This document shows positions 47,578 through 59,502 of a stretch of 64,000 nucleotides of DNA, in pieces. The stretch covers positions 62,001 through 126,000 of the forward strand of contig NZ_QKSD01000009.1 of assembly GCF_003234085.1 (NCBI RefSeq), read 5' to 3'. The notes beneath the pieces are model-generated. The model ran no database searches. It saw nothing but the letters and a program-made list of their open reading frames with translations, and was not told the origin of the DNA. The DNA is from Curtobacterium sp. MCPF17_052 (GTDB taxonomy: Bacteria; Actinomycetota; Actinomycetes; Actinomycetales; Microbacteriaceae). How positions within the stretch are numbered: the stretch's first letter is position 1; every line of letters starts with the position of its first letter. The position numbers and the translations under genes are program-made.

Positions 47578-48778
47578 ACGAGAACCTTAATGTCAGTGAC
47601 GATGGCCGGACGGCGACGTCGGTGTCGGGGAACGTCACGCGGAGGACGGCGAAGTAGGGGTCGAAGGTCCGGTGGATGCCGACGTCCGAGTCGGCGACCG
47701 CGACGTCGAACGTCATCGCCACCCGCGGTCTCGTCGTCGCCCTCAGCGCGGGGCCGTCCGCGCCCAGACCGGGAGCGAGACCGCCGACGGGAGCGACGGT
47801 GACGCGCACGCCGGCCGGGTCCACCGTGGCGGCATGGAGCAGGGCCCGCACGAACGTGCGGACGACGGTCCGCTGGTCAGCGTCCATCGCGGCAGCCAGC
47901 CCGTCGGGGTCGTGGACGGTCGCCGCGGCGTCCCCGGAAACCCGTACCGCGTACTCGAGCCAGGTACGGTCCGCTTCCGCGACCATCACCTGGCGGATGC
48001 CGTCGGCGATCGCACGGGCCCGTTCCCGGTCGGCGTCGGAGATCGACGCACGCGTCCGGAGTTCGGCGAAGAACGGCGCGACGTCGCGCGCCAGGATCGT
48101 GGACCGGTCCTGCTGCACGCTCGCGGTGATGCCGTCACGTTCCGCCCGCTCGACGGAGTAGGAACCGGCGCGGATCTGCACGCGTTCGGCCAACCCGGCG
48201 AAGGTCCGCGCGAACACGGCCGACGCGGCGGTCAGGACGAGGGTCGGCGCTGCGGCGAGGAACGCACCCACGCTGACCGGCACGCCCGCCGGGTACACGG
48301 CCGCGACCGTGCCGGCGGTCGCCGCGTCGACCGCCGCCAGCACGGCCCCACCGACCACGAGATCGGTCCACGGTCGGTACGGCGCGACCGCGACGATACC
48401 GATCGCGGAGAGCAGCACCATGAAGTCGTTGACCAGGGAGCGGTCCGGCCCCCACTGCGCCGCCGCACTTGTCACGGTCGCGGCGGAGAGCAGGGCGACG
48501 TGTGCGACGAACGCCCAGCGGGTGAACGGCGCACGGAACGGGCTGGAGGCACTGATCACCACGACCGCGGAGGCGGCCAGCAGCAGGACCGTCAGGGCGC
48601 TGACGGTCGGGGCGCCGACGACGTCACGGTCGAACAGCGACACCAGCGTCGCCCAGAGCACCCCGCCGGCGCCGATCACGACCGCGAGGGGCCGCGACCC
48701 CATCGCACCGAGCGGGTCGTACTGCTGCGCGGTCCGGCTCCCGCCGGTGCGTCCGTCGACCTTCCGGCCGCCGCTCAC
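47564..48778 (-). CDS. degenerate sensor-kinase-like membrane protein
   Basis: 404 residues. Five to six helices occupy about 25-190. A coiled-coil-like segment (ERDGITASVQQDRSTILARDVAPFFAEL) sits where a DHp helix would be but carries no phospho-accepting HD pair. The C-terminal domain (WLEYAVRVSG to LTLRFSYDQH) has the length of an HATPase domain but lacks the N, G1 and G2 boxes. It overlaps the true kinase gene by 4 bp and the regulator by 14 bp. It may be a pseudokinase that heterodimerises with or regulates the kinase, but the relationship is inferred from layout. Confidence 0.65.
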   Translation of the reverse strand: MSGGRKVDGRTGGSRTAQQYDPLGAMGSRPLAVVIGAGGVLWATLVSLFDRDVVGAPTVSALTVLLLAASAVVVISASSPFRAPFTRWAFVAHVALLSAATVTSAAAQWGPDRSLVNDFMVLLSAIGIVAVAPYRPWTDLVVGGAVLAAVDAATAGTVAAVYPAGVPVSVGAFLAAAPTLVLTAASAVFARTFAGLAERVQIRAGSYSVERAERDGITASVQQDRSTILARDVAPFFAELRTRASISDADRERARAIADGIRQVMVAEADRTWLEYAVRVSGDAAATVHDPDGLAAAMDADQRTVVRTFVRALLHAATVDPAGVRVTVAPVGGLAPGLGADGPALRATTRPRVAMTFDVAVADSDVGIHRTFDPYFAVLRVTFPDTDVAVRPSSLTLRFSYDQH

Positions 48779-50028
48779 GATGCACGCTCCACGTCGTCGT
48801 CCCCGGCGAGGTGCAGGATCGTCGCCGAACCGACCGGCGCAGCGTACGGCACGCTCATCATGACGCTCGTGCCGGACCCGGGCGACGACCACACCTGGAC
48901 GTCACCGCCGACGCGCCCGATGCGTTCACGGACGGAGTTGCGGAGCCCCATCCGGTCCGCCCCGGTCGCCTGCTCGTCGAACCCGCGGCCGTCGTCGACG
49001 ACCATCACCGTGCAGGCGACACCGTCGTCGAAGACGCTGACCTCGGCGGCGTCGGTGCCGGCGTGCTTCAGCACGTTCGCCAGACACTGTCCGACGGCAC
49101 GGACGACCGCGGTCATCGCGTGCGCGTCCAACCGTCCGACCGACGTGGGGTCGCCCGTCACGGTGATCTGGAGGCCCGAGGCCCGCTGCTCGTCGAGCAT
49201 GCGCTCGAACGCCGCCACTCCGTCCGACGTCGCGCCGGCCGGACCGGCACCGTCCGCCGCGGTGGTGTCGCCCGCCAGCCAGGCCCGCCCGGTGAGCATC
49301 GCGACGTCGGACTCCATCGTGCGGGCGAGGTGTTCGTCCATCGGACCGGCGGGAGCGAGGGCGATGGCGTTGAGGTGGTTGAGGACGGTGTCGTGCAGGA
49401 TCGCGGCGGCCTCGGCTTCGATGCCGGCTCGGTACGCGGTGACGTGCTCTTCGCGCGCCGATCGCAGCAGTTCGGGTTGGACGCGCTCCGAGCGCGCGGT
49501 CGACCGGCTGACGGCGCCGACGAGCGCGATCACGAAACCGAGCGTGACCCAGGCGAGGACGAGGGGGTGGTCCGGCCCACCGGACTGCACGGCCGCGATC
49601 GCGGTGACGACTCGTCCGACGACGAACCCGGAGACCGACCAGAGGACGACCCGGAGGGTCCCGCTCCCGGCGCCGCCGATGAGGACGAGCGGGACCACGA
49701 CCAGGGACAGCAGGTACGAGCTCACCCAGGGCACGTCGGTGAGTTCGCGTTGCACGACGGTTGCGAACCACCACGCGCAGATCCCGCCGACGACGAGGAA
49801 CGCCGCACCGGAGCGCCAGGTGCCGACGTGGGTGTGCAAGCCGATCATCACGAGCATCGGCACGACGGCCAGGACCGCACCGAGGACGTGGTCGTCCGGG
49901 GCGTCGAGTCGGTAGAGCAGCAGCAGGAGCGCCGCGGCCGCGAGGGACCCGATGGCTGCCGCGTGGAAGGCGCGCACGGTCGACCACGCGTTCACCCGAG
50001 GGGCGAGATGCGTGGGGATGCCGAGCAC
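48775..50028 (-). CDS. sensor histidine kinase, NarL-partner type
   Basis: 417 residues from the GTG at 50028, which has AAGGA 7 nt upstream; the frame is open to 50148. Helices fill about 15-195. The phosphorylated His is in AAAILHDTVLNHLNAIALAP (HisKA_3 type). The ATPase domain has the N box ANVLKHAG, G1 VVDDGRGFDE, MGLRNSVRERIGRVGGDVQVW and G2 SSPGSGTSV. It is first in the operon kinase, degenerate kinase, regulator, tdk. Confidence 0.87.
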   Translation of the reverse strand: MLGIPTHLAPRVNAWSTVRAFHAAAIGSLAAAALLLLLYRLDAPDDHVLGAVLAVVPMLVMIGLHTHVGTWRSGAAFLVVGGICAWWFATVVQRELTDVPWVSSYLLSLVVVPLVLIGGAGSGTLRVVLWSVSGFVVGRVVTAIAAVQSGGPDHPLVLAWVTLGFVIALVGAVSRSTARSERVQPELLRSAREEHVTAYRAGIEAEAAAILHDTVLNHLNAIALAPAGPMDEHLARTMESDVAMLTGRAWLAGDTTAADGAGPAGATSDGVAAFERMLDEQRASGLQITVTGDPTSVGRLDAHAMTAVVRAVGQCLANVLKHAGTDAAEVSVFDDGVACTVMVVDDGRGFDEQATGADRMGLRNSVRERIGRVGGDVQVWSSPGSGTSVMMSVPYAAPVGSATILHLAGDDDVERAS

Positions 50029-50263
50029 CGGGCTGTCCTTCCGTGCTGTCGATGGGTCACGGAGCACCCGACCAGCGAGTGCTCTCCGCATCGGACGACC
50101 GTTGGGGAGGCCGTTCAGCTGCGGGGGCGCCACTTCCGATCCAACCACGATGCACGAGGTGGTGTACCCCGATCAGATCCTCAGGCGGCAGACCGGACCA
50201 TGGTAGCGGCGACCACCGACCCTCCGCTGTCCCCCGGACACGGGATCCTGGACCGGCAGCGAC

Positions 50264-51427
50264 TCAGAACAACCGTGTCGCGCCCGGAACGGAGGGCTCC
50301 GGCCGGAGCGGGATCGACGGCGGTGACGACACCACGACCGGACGCTGCCCGTTCGTCGGCCGGTACTCGGCCCGGTGGGCGTACCCGGGGTCCGCGCGCT
50401 TCAGCGGCGACTGGTCGGACGTGCGCGGGACGGCGTCGTCCGAGAAGCCCATCGAGCCCGTCGCGGGGTCGACCTGTCCGAGCGACAGCCCGTGCTCGCG
50501 GAGGATCGGTCGAACTCGCTCCGCCAACCAGCGCCGGTAGTCCTTCGGCGCGTACGTGTTGTCGAGGTACATCGCCCGGTACCGGCCGACCAGGTCCGGA
50601 TGCGTGCGGCCGAGCCACTCGTACCACCACGGCTTGATGCCCGGCTTGAGGTGCAGCGCCGAGTACATCAGGCTCGTGGCACCGGATGCCGCCGCGCGCC
50701 CGACGGCGTCCTGCAGGTGAACCCGGGTGTCCGTGATGTACGGCAGGACCGGCATGAGGAAGACCGAGCAGTCGAGCCCGGCGTCACGGACGGCGCGGAC
50801 GGTCGCCAGTCGTGCCGAGGTCGTGGGGGTGCCCGGCTCGACCGACTGCTGCAGGTCGTCGTCGTACACCGCGATGGACATGGCGATGTCGACGGGCACC
50901 GACTTCGCCGCCTCGACGAGGAGCGGGATGTCCCGGCGGAGCAGACTGCCCTTCGTGAGGATGCTGAACGGCGTCCCCGAGTCCGCGAGCGCCCGGATGA
51001 TGCCGGGCATGAGTCGGTACCGGCCCTCCGCGCGCTGGTACGGGTCGGTGTTCGTCCCGAGTGCGACCGGGTGCCGGTCCCAGCTCGGCTTCGCCAGCTC
51101 GCGCGTCAGGACGTCCGCCACGTTCGTCTTGACGACGATCTGCTGGTCGAAGTCCGCGCCGCCGTCGAACTCCAGGTAGGTGTGGGTCGGACGGGCGAAG
51201 CAGTACACGCACGCGTGACTGCACCCCCGGTAGGGGTTGATGGTCATCCCCCAGGTGCCACCGTCCGCTCCGCCGACCTTGTTCAACGCGGACTTGGCCA
51301 GGACCTCGTGGAAGGTCACTCCGGCGAACTCCGGCGTCGTCACACTGCGGACGAATCCGCTGTTCGATTCGAGCCCGGGGAGCATGTCGCTCCGCTCGGC
51401 CGTGATCGCCTGTCCGTCCCACCGCAT
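50264..51427 (-). CDS. radical SAM protein, Rv2578c family
   Basis: 387 residues. The iron-sulfur motif is YRGCSHACVYCFARPTH (Cys-x3-Cys-x2-Cys, near 75). GTNTDPYQRAEGRYRLMPGIIRAL and FSILTKGSLLRRDIPLL are typical of the SplB-related Rv2578c group. The C-terminal 70 residues are Pro-rich and variable. In Mycobacterium tuberculosis Rv2578c belongs to the LexA regulon, and this gene has a perfect LexA box just upstream, which supports a DNA-damage role. The chemistry is not established. mqo lies upstream on the same strand. Confidence 0.87.
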   Translation of the reverse strand: MRWDGQAITAERSDMLPGLESNSGFVRSVTTPEFAGVTFHEVLAKSALNKVGGADGGTWGMTINPYRGCSHACVYCFARPTHTYLEFDGGADFDQQIVVKTNVADVLTRELAKPSWDRHPVALGTNTDPYQRAEGRYRLMPGIIRALADSGTPFSILTKGSLLRRDIPLLVEAAKSVPVDIAMSIAVYDDDLQQSVEPGTPTTSARLATVRAVRDAGLDCSVFLMPVLPYITDTRVHLQDAVGRAAASGATSLMYSALHLKPGIKPWWYEWLGRTHPDLVGRYRAMYLDNTYAPKDYRRWLAERVRPILREHGLSLGQVDPATGSMGFSDDAVPRTSDQSPLKRADPGYAHRAEYRPTNGQRPVVVSSPPSIPLRPEPSVPGATRLF

Positions 51428-51435
51428 GCCTCCAT

Positions 51436-51451
51436 TCGAACACACGTTCGA
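51436..51451. promoter_or_regulatory. LexA/SOS box
   Basis: TCGAAC-ACAC-GTTCGA, a perfect match to the actinobacterial LexA operator, extended by one more complementary pair. It ends 9 bp from the radical SAM start codon, so LexA would block transcription initiation. Confidence 0.9.
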
Positions 51452-51473
51452 ACGCGGCGCAACACCGCGGAGG

Positions 51474-52961
51474 TCAGCGGTGCAGGCCGAGGACCGCCGC
51501 CGTGCGGTCGAGCGTGGCGGCAGCGAGCGCCGCGTCGTCACCCAGGTCCTGCCCGTAGGTCGGGACCATCTCGTGCACCGCGCCCTGCCAGCCGTCCCAT
51601 CGGTCCGGGAAGCACTTGCGGAGCAGGCTCAGCATGATCGGCACGGCCGTCGAGGCACCCGGCGAGGCCCCGAGCAACCCGGCGATCGATCCGTCCGCCG
51701 ACGTGATCACCTCGGTCCCGAACTGCAGGACGCCACCCTTGTCCTCGTCAGGCTTGATGACCTGCACGCGCTGCCCGGCCGTGATCCGGTGCCAGTGCTC
51801 CGGCTCGGCAGCGGGCATGAAGTCGCGGAGCGCGTCGAACTTCGTCTGCTTCGAGGCGAGGAGTTGCCCGATCAGGTACTTGACCAGGTCGAAGTTCGAG
51901 AACGCCACCGCGAGCATCGGCAGCAGGTTGTGCGGGCGGATCGAGGTGAACAGGTCGAGGACCGAGCCCTGCTTGAGGAACTTCGGGCTGAAGCCCGCGT
52001 ACGGGCCGAACATCAGCGAGGCGCTGCCGTCGACGATGCGGGTGTCCAGGTGCGGCACGGACATCGGCGGAGCGCCGACGCTCGCCTTGCCGTACACCTT
52101 CGCCGAGTGCTTCTGCACGACTTCCGGGTCGTCGGTGCGCAGGAACTCACCGGACACCGGGAACCCGCCGTACCCGCGGATCTCCGGGATGCCGGACTTC
52201 TGCAGGAGTTGCAGGGCCCCGCCGCCGGCCCCGACGAAGACGAAGTCCGCGGCGATGCGCTGCTTGGTGCGACCGACCTCGTTGCGGACGTCGAGCACCC
52301 ACCCGTCGGACACCTTCGAGCGGACGATCTTCGTGACGCGGTGGGACGGCTCGAACTCGAGCCCGGCGATCTCGAGCTGGTCGAAGAGCTGCCGGGTGAG
52401 CGAACCGAAGTCGACGTCGGAACCGGCTGCGGAGTACGTCGCCGCGATCGGCTGGTCCTTCTTGCGGCCGGGGATGAGCGCCGGCGCCCACTTGCGGATC
52501 TGCTCAGCGTCCTCGCTGTACTCGAGGCCGGCGAACAGCGGGTGGTCCTTCATCGCCTCGTAGCGAGCGCGCATGTAGGCGACGTTGTCCGCACCCCAGA
52601 CGAACGAGATGTGCGGCGTCGGGTTGATGAAGCTCTTCGGGTCGGGCAGCGTGCCGTCCTCGACCAGGTGCGACCAGAACTGGCGCGACACCTGGAACTG
52701 CTCGTTCACCGTCACGGCCTTCGCGATCTCGACGCGACCGTCGGGCAGCTCCGGCGTGTAGTTCAGTTCACAGAGCGCGGAGTGGCCCGTCCCGGCGTTG
52801 TTCCACGGGTTCGACGATTCCTGGGCGGCCGAGCCGAGGCGCTCGTAGACGCGGATCTTCCAGTCCGGCTCGAGTCGGTGGATGATCGCGGCGAGCGTGG
52901 CGCTCATGATCCCTCCCCCGACGAGGACGACATCGATCGGGTCCACCTGCTTCACTGCCAC
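51474..52961 (-). CDS. mqo: malate:quinone oxidoreductase
   Basis: FAD-dependent peripheral membrane enzyme oxidising malate to oxaloacetate with quinone as acceptor, 495 residues. FAD-binding IDVVLVGGGIMSATLAAIIHRLEPDW is at 9-34, then ESSNPWNNAGTGHSALCELNYTP, a family hallmark, and VFVGAGGGALQLLQKSGIPE near 240. TAGGCT lies 6 nt before the GTG at 52961, suggesting a leaderless transcript. Downstream, after 46 bp, is the LexA-boxed gene. Confidence 0.95.
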   Translation of the reverse strand: MAVKQVDPIDVVLVGGGIMSATLAAIIHRLEPDWKIRVYERLGSAAQESSNPWNNAGTGHSALCELNYTPELPDGRVEIAKAVTVNEQFQVSRQFWSHLVEDGTLPDPKSFINPTPHISFVWGADNVAYMRARYEAMKDHPLFAGLEYSEDAEQIRKWAPALIPGRKKDQPIAATYSAAGSDVDFGSLTRQLFDQLEIAGLEFEPSHRVTKIVRSKVSDGWVLDVRNEVGRTKQRIAADFVFVGAGGGALQLLQKSGIPEIRGYGGFPVSGEFLRTDDPEVVQKHSAKVYGKASVGAPPMSVPHLDTRIVDGSASLMFGPYAGFSPKFLKQGSVLDLFTSIRPHNLLPMLAVAFSNFDLVKYLIGQLLASKQTKFDALRDFMPAAEPEHWHRITAGQRVQVIKPDEDKGGVLQFGTEVITSADGSIAGLLGASPGASTAVPIMLSLLRKCFPDRWDGWQGAVHEMVPTYGQDLGDDAALAAATLDRTAAVLGLHR

Positions 52962-52967
52962 CCGTCG

Positions 52968-52973
52968 AGCCTA
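52968..52973 (-). promoter_or_regulatory. leaderless -10 hexamer of mqo
   Basis: On the minus strand TAGGCT, then 6 nt, then GTG at 52961. Confidence 0.5.
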
Positions 52974-53011
52974 CCTCCGACCGCTGACGACGGGCCCGCC
53001 GTGCCCGAAGA

Positions 53012-53055
53012 CGGACGGGAGGCCCGTCACCAGCTGGTGACGGGCCTCCCGTCCG
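53012..53055. terminator. 44-bp perfect palindrome after asd
   Basis: Perfect, loopless 22 + 22 bp palindrome with a CAGCTG centre, 36 bp beyond the asd stop. Outer ten pairs and centre are identical to the palindrome after ptsH; the inner part differs (CGTCACCAG instead of GGTACCAG). Confidence 0.75.
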
Positions 53056-53091
53056 GCGGACGTGCCGCCGTCAGTGCGGTTCCGCGATGCG

Positions 53092-55467
<2,376 letters not shown>

Positions 55468-55505
55468 TCACGCGGCTCGACAATCGTAGACGGTGTTCCA
55501 CGGAT

Positions 55506-55533
55506 GTTGCGTCCGAGCGGGTCGCGACGCAAC
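55506..55533. repeat. 8-bp inverted repeat between recR and lysC
   Basis: GTTGCGTC (55506-55513) and GACGCAAC (55526-55533) flank 12 bp. It may be the recR terminator or a lysC control site; nothing else is seen in this 156-bp gap. Confidence 0.35.
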
Positions 55534-55589
55534 GATCCCGCGTGGACGAGCGCGTCGCCCCGTCCCCGGACGGCCCGGCTGCGGTCCGC

Positions 55590-56189
55590 TCAGCCGCCGA
55601 CGACCCGTCGGCCTTCGAAGGCCCGGCCGAGCGTGACCTCGTCGGCGTACTCCAGGTCGCCGCCGACCGGCAGGCCCGACGCCAGACGGGTCGTGCGGAT
55701 GCCCATCGGCACGAGCAAGCGGCTGAGGTAGGTCGCGGTCGCTTCACCCTCCAGGTTCGGGTCCGTGGCGATGATGACCTCGTCCACCGTGCCGTCGGCG
55801 AGCCGCACCATGAGTTGCTGGATCCGGAGGTCGTCCGGTCCGATGCCGTCGATCGGGCTGATCGCGCCGCCGAGCACGTGGTACAGCCCGCGGAACTCGC
55901 GGGTCCGCTCGATGGCGGCGACGTCCTTCGCCTCCTCGACCACGCAGATCGTCGCCGGGGAGCGACGGGGGTCACGGCAGATGCTGCACTGCACGTTCTC
56001 GGTGACGTTGCCGCAGATCTCGCAGAAGCGGACCCGCTCCTTGACGTCCGCCAGGAGCTCGGACAGCCGGCTCGGGTCGAACGACTCCGTCTGGAGGATG
56101 TGGAACGCGATCCGCTGCGCCGACTTCGGACCGATGCCGGGCAGGCGTCCGAACTCGTCGATGAGGTCCTGCACGATGCCGTCGTACAT
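55590..56189 (-). CDS. recR: recombination protein RecR
   Basis: Works with RecO/RecF in gap repair, 199 residues, standard length. [24 protein letters not shown] is the helix-hairpin-helix, [19 protein letters not shown] the zinc finger, and [16 protein letters not shown] plus the following segment the Toprim domain. The start overlaps the dnaX stop by one base, so the two are co-translated, as in most bacteria. Confidence 0.95.
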   Translation of the reverse strand: MYDGIVQDLIDEFGRLPGIGPKSAQRIAFHILQTESFDPSRLSELLADVKERVRFCEICGNVTENVQCSICRDPRRSPATICVVEEAKDVAAIERTREFRGLYHVLGGAISPIDGIGPDDLRIQQLMVRLADGTVDEVIIATDPNLEGEATATYLSRLLVPMGIRTTRLASGLPVGGDLEYADEVTLGRAFEGRRVVGG

Positions 56190-59100
56190 CAGATCGTCCC
56201 CTCGGTCAGTGACGTCTCCTCGATGAACTGGGCGCCGAGGATCTCACGCACCACCGCCTCGCCGTAGCGCCCGGGGACCGGAGCACGGCGGGCGCCGGAC
56301 TGCCCAGGTGCCTGCTGCGTCTGCTCCTGCTGCGCCTGCTGCGCCTGCTGCGCCTGGCGAGGCTGCTGCGCCGGTGCCTGCTGCGCCGGGGCGCTCAGCT
56401 TCGGAGCGCTCTGCTGCGGGGTCGTCGGCTGCGACGGGGCGCGGGTCGCCGGTGCGGACCGGCCGTGACCCGGGTCCGGGAACGGAGCGCCGTCGTCGAA
56501 CGGCTCGTCGTCCAGCGGGTAGTCGTCCACCGGGATGCCGTCGGCCGGCCCGGGAGGCGCGGTGGACGGAGCCGTCGTCGCTGCAGCCCGATCGCGGCCA
56601 CCGGATGTCGCCCCGGTCGTCGGCTGGGACGGCTCGGGCGGCGAGGTGGTCCCGGCAGGCGCGGTGGACGCGGTAGGCGAAGTGGACGCGGCAGGCGAAG
56701 TGGACGCGGCAGGCCCGACCGGTTCGGCCGGCGCGACCGTGGCGTCCGACGGCACGACGCCGAAGGGGGCGCCCCAGGCGGGGACGACGTCCTCGGGCAC
56801 GGCACCGGTGGTCGGGTCCGAGGCCGGGATCGTCGCAACAGCCCACTCGGTCACCGGGCCGGAGTCCTGGGCCGCAGGCTGCTCTGCTGCCGGTCGCTCG
56901 GCCGCCGGTCGCTCTGCTGCCGGTCGCTCGGCCGCCGGTCGCTCTGCCGCCGGTCGCTCGGCTGCCGGTCGCTCCGGGGCCTGTCGCTCGGACGCGGATC
57001 GCTCGGCCGCCGCCTGCGACGGAGCAGCGGTCGGCGGCGCGGTCCGCTCGGACGACGGACCGTCCGATGCGGACGGCTGCGACGAAGGCGCGCGGACAGA
57101 GCGCGGCCGCGCCGTTGCGTCGGACACCGTCCTCGTCTGCTCCGCTGCCTCCTGCGGCGTCGGAGCCTGCGGCCGGTCCTGCTCCGGCTGCTCGACCTGC
57201 TGCTGGGTCGAGGCGCTCCCCGTCGACGGCGCCGGTGGAGCTGCCTGCTGAACGGGTGCCTGCTGCGGGTTTTGCTGCTGCGGGGCTTGCTGCGTCGGGG
57301 CTTGCTGCGTCGGGGCTTGCTGCGTCGGGCGGGCACCGGCGGCGCCCGGCCCACGCGCCACGAACTTCACCCGGAAGCCGAGCAGGTCCGTGATCGCACT
57401 CCGGAGGTGTTCGCTGACGCTGGTGTCCGGCCCGCTCATCTCCTTGAACGAGGCGACGTCCTGTTGGCTCGGGAACGTCAGGGTCAGGACGTCGTCCTTG
57501 AGCGCGGTGACCTGCGCCGTCGCGACGACCGCCCACGCCGACCGCTTGGCGCGCTGGACGTGCTCGACGATCTGCGGCCAGGTGTCCCGCATCTGCTGCA
57601 GGCCGACCGGGGTGACGGAGCGGACCGCGGGCTCGGCGCCGATGACGGTGCCGACGCCCGTGGAGGACGGCGAGGCCTGCCCCTCCGGCTCGGCGCCGGC
57701 AGCGGGCTCGGCGCCCGCAGCGGGCCCAGCCGGCGCTGCGGGCTCGGTCCGGGCTGCGGAGGCGTTCGACGGGACAGCTGCTGCCCAGGAAGCTGCGGCG
57801 TCCCGCGCGGCTTCGCCGGGACCCTCGTCGGTGTGCGCGACCGGGGTCTCGGGAGCAGCAGACGCCGTGGAGGCAGCGGGCGCGGCAGTCGGTGCGGTGC
57901 CGACCGGGGCGGCACTCGACGGAGCCGTCCGGACAGGCGGCGCAGCGGTCGGCACAGGGGCCGGTGCAGCGTCCGACCGAGCAGCGGACGGCGCAGCCGT
58001 CGGCAGCGTCTCCGGCGGCGCCTGGTGTCCCCCGGCATCGCCGACACCGACGCGCCGCTCGAGCCGCTCGACGCGGGCGAGGGCACCGCGCTGGGTGTCG
58101 TCCGCCTCGGGCACGAGCATGCGGGCGACCATGAGTTCGAGGTGCAGACGTGGCGAGGTCGCGCCGGTCATCTCGGTCAGGGCACGGTTCGCGATGTCCG
58201 CACCACGGGACAGCGCGGTGGCACCGAACACGCCGGCCTGCCGTGACATCGTGTCGAGCTCTTCGGGCGAGACACCGCGCAGCACTGCTCCGGCGCTCTC
58301 GTTCGTGGCGGCGACGACGATCAGGTCGCGCAGTCGTTCGAGCAGGTCCTCGACGAAGCGCCGCGGGTCTTGCCCGGTCTGCACCACACGGTCGATCGCC
58401 GAGAACGCCGACGCCGGGTCGGCCACGGCGAGCGCGTCGACCACGTCGTCCAGCAGGGCGGCGTCGGTGTACCCGAGCAGGGCGACGGCTCGCTCGTACG
58501 CGATCGCGCCGTCCTCGCTGCCGGCCATCAGCTGGTCGAGCAGCGAGAGGGTGTCGCGCACGGAGCCGCCACCGGCCCGGACCACGAGCGGCAGCACGCC
58601 CGGCGCCACCGAGACGGACTCCTGCGCGCAGAGCTGCTCGATGTACTCGAGCATCGTGGCCGGCGGGACCAGGCGGAAGGGGTAGTGGTGGGTCCGTGAC
58701 CGGATGGTGCCGATGACCTTCTCGGGCTCGGTGGTCGCGAAGATGAACTTGACGTGCTCCGGCGGCTCTTCGACGAGCTTGAGCAGGGCGTTGAAGCCCT
58801 GCGGCGTGACCATGTGGGCCTCGTCGAGGATGAAGATCTTGTAGCGGTCGCGCGCGGGGGCGAAGACCGCGCGGTCGCGGAGGTCACGCGCATCGTCGAC
58901 GCCGTTGTGGCTGGCGGCGTCGATCTCGATCACGTCGAGGGATCCGCTGCCACCGCGGGCGAGTTCGACACAGCTGGGGCAGACACCGCACGGGGTGTCG
59001 GTCGGGCCCTCGGCGCAGTTCAGGCAGCGCGCGAGGATCCGGGCGGAGGTCGTCTTGCCGCAGCCGCGCGGTCCGCTGAACAGGTACGCGTGGTTGACGC

Positions 59101-59203
59101 GGTTGGTCCGGAGTGCGGTGCGGAGCGGGTCCGTCACCTGCGACTGCCCGATCAGCTCGGCGAAGTTCTCGGGCCGGTAACGGCGATACAGGGCGGTGAC
59201 CAC
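56189..59203 (-). CDS. dnaX: DNA polymerase III subunit gamma/tau
   Basis: Clamp-loader ATPase, 1004 residues. N-terminal AAA+ domain: [17 protein letters not shown], Walker [21 protein letters not shown], zinc module [19 protein letters not shown], Walker [10 protein letters not shown], sensor [10 protein letters not shown]. After about residue 400 the protein is a very long Ala/Pro/Gln-rich region with tandem repeats (TQQAP x3, ERPAA x6, AASTSP), and a short conserved tail precedes the stop. The length is well above the common 550-800. The GTG at 59203 is preceded by TACCCT 6 nt upstream. Confidence 0.95.
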   Translation of the reverse strand: MVTALYRRYRPENFAELIGQSQVTDPLRTALRTNRVNHAYLFSGPRGCGKTTSARILARCLNCAEGPTDTPCGVCPSCVELARGGSGSLDVIEIDAASHNGVDDARDLRDRAVFAPARDRYKIFILDEAHMVTPQGFNALLKLVEEPPEHVKFIFATTEPEKVIGTIRSRTHHYPFRLVPPATMLEYIEQLCAQESVSVAPGVLPLVVRAGGGSVRDTLSLLDQLMAGSEDGAIAYERAVALLGYTDAALLDDVVDALAVADPASAFSAIDRVVQTGQDPRRFVEDLLERLRDLIVVAATNESAGAVLRGVSPEELDTMSRQAGVFGATALSRGADIANRALTEMTGATSPRLHLELMVARMLVPEADDTQRGALARVERLERRVGVGDAGGHQAPPETLPTAAPSAARSDAAPAPVPTAAPPVRTAPSSAAPVGTAPTAAPAASTASAAPETPVAHTDEGPGEAARDAAASWAAAVPSNASAARTEPAAPAGPAAGAEPAAGAEPEGQASPSSTGVGTVIGAEPAVRSVTPVGLQQMRDTWPQIVEHVQRAKRSAWAVVATAQVTALKDDVLTLTFPSQQDVASFKEMSGPDTSVSEHLRSAITDLLGFRVKFVARGPGAAGARPTQQAPTQQAPTQQAPQQQNPQQAPVQQAAPPAPSTGSASTQQQVEQPEQDRPQAPTPQEAAEQTRTVSDATARPRSVRAPSSQPSASDGPSSERTAPPTAAPSQAAAERSASERQAPERPAAERPAAERPAAERPAAERPAAERPAAEQPAAQDSGPVTEWAVATIPASDPTTGAVPEDVVPAWGAPFGVVPSDATVAPAEPVGPAASTSPAASTSPTASTAPAGTTSPPEPSQPTTGATSGGRDRAAATTAPSTAPPGPADGIPVDDYPLDDEPFDDGAPFPDPGHGRSAPATRAPSQPTTPQQSAPKLSAPAQQAPAQQPRQAQQAQQAQQEQTQQAPGQSGARRAPVPGRYGEAVVREILGAQFIEETSLTEGTI
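56881..56970. repeat. 15-bp tandem repeats within dnaX (ERPAA)
   Basis: Six 15-bp units alternate between two types (GCTCTGCTGCCGGTC and GCTCGGCCGCCGGTC), forming a 30-bp higher-order repeat. A second set of three 15-bp units (TQQAP) is at 57282-57326. Confidence 0.9.
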
Positions 59204-59209
59204 GCGACC

Positions 59210-59215
59210 AGGGTA
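59210..59215 (-). promoter_or_regulatory. leaderless -10 hexamer of dnaX
   Basis: TACCCT, then 6 nt, then GTG at 59203 on the minus strand. Confidence 0.45.
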
Positions 59216-59293
59216 GTCGGGACCGCCGACACCTCGACACCGCTCTCCACAGCCCGACGAGCCGACATGGGGAGCGCCGACGCTCGCGCCTCC

Positions 59294-59411
59294 CAGAAAC
59301 GAAGAAGACCCCTCACGCACGCAACCCACACAGCCCCGGTTGCCCTGCGCTCATCTCCCCCGGAAACGAAAGAAGACCCCTCACGCACCCGCCAGAGCCC
59401 GGTTACCCTTG
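59294..59411. repeat. direct repeat of the SRP RNA 3' part and its terminator region
   Basis: About 50 bp at 59361-59411 (the 3' part and tail of the SRP RNA) recurs in diverged form at 59294-59346, 67 bp further downstream. Both contain AAGACCCCTCACGCAC and a GAAACGAA segment. Confidence 0.8.
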
Positions 59412-59462
59412 CTGCGTTTCCGCCCTGGGGGAGTTGGCCTGGATGGCGTCACGTGAGGAGCC
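59372..59462 (-). ncRNA. ffs: signal recognition particle RNA, small bacterial type (4.5S)
   Basis: On the minus strand the apical domain reads CCAGGGCGGAAACGCAGCAAGGG, shown here in parts: CCAGGGC, the GGAA loop, then CGCAGCAAGGG, the Ffh-binding signature. It is preceded by GGCCAACTCCC and followed by TAACCGGGCTCTGGC. The ends pair (CTCCTCACG with CGTGAGGGG), giving the usual single long hairpin of 90-97 nt. Exact ends are inferred from pairing. It lies just upstream of dnaX, the normal actinobacterial location. Confidence 0.92.
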
Positions 59463-59502
59463 GCTGAACACTCTACCGGACGGAAGGAGCAGCATCGAAC
59501 CC

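Noticed and set aside
56881..57326. CRISPR-like array
   Set aside because: Repeats are 15 bp, contiguous without spacers and in frame within dnaX.
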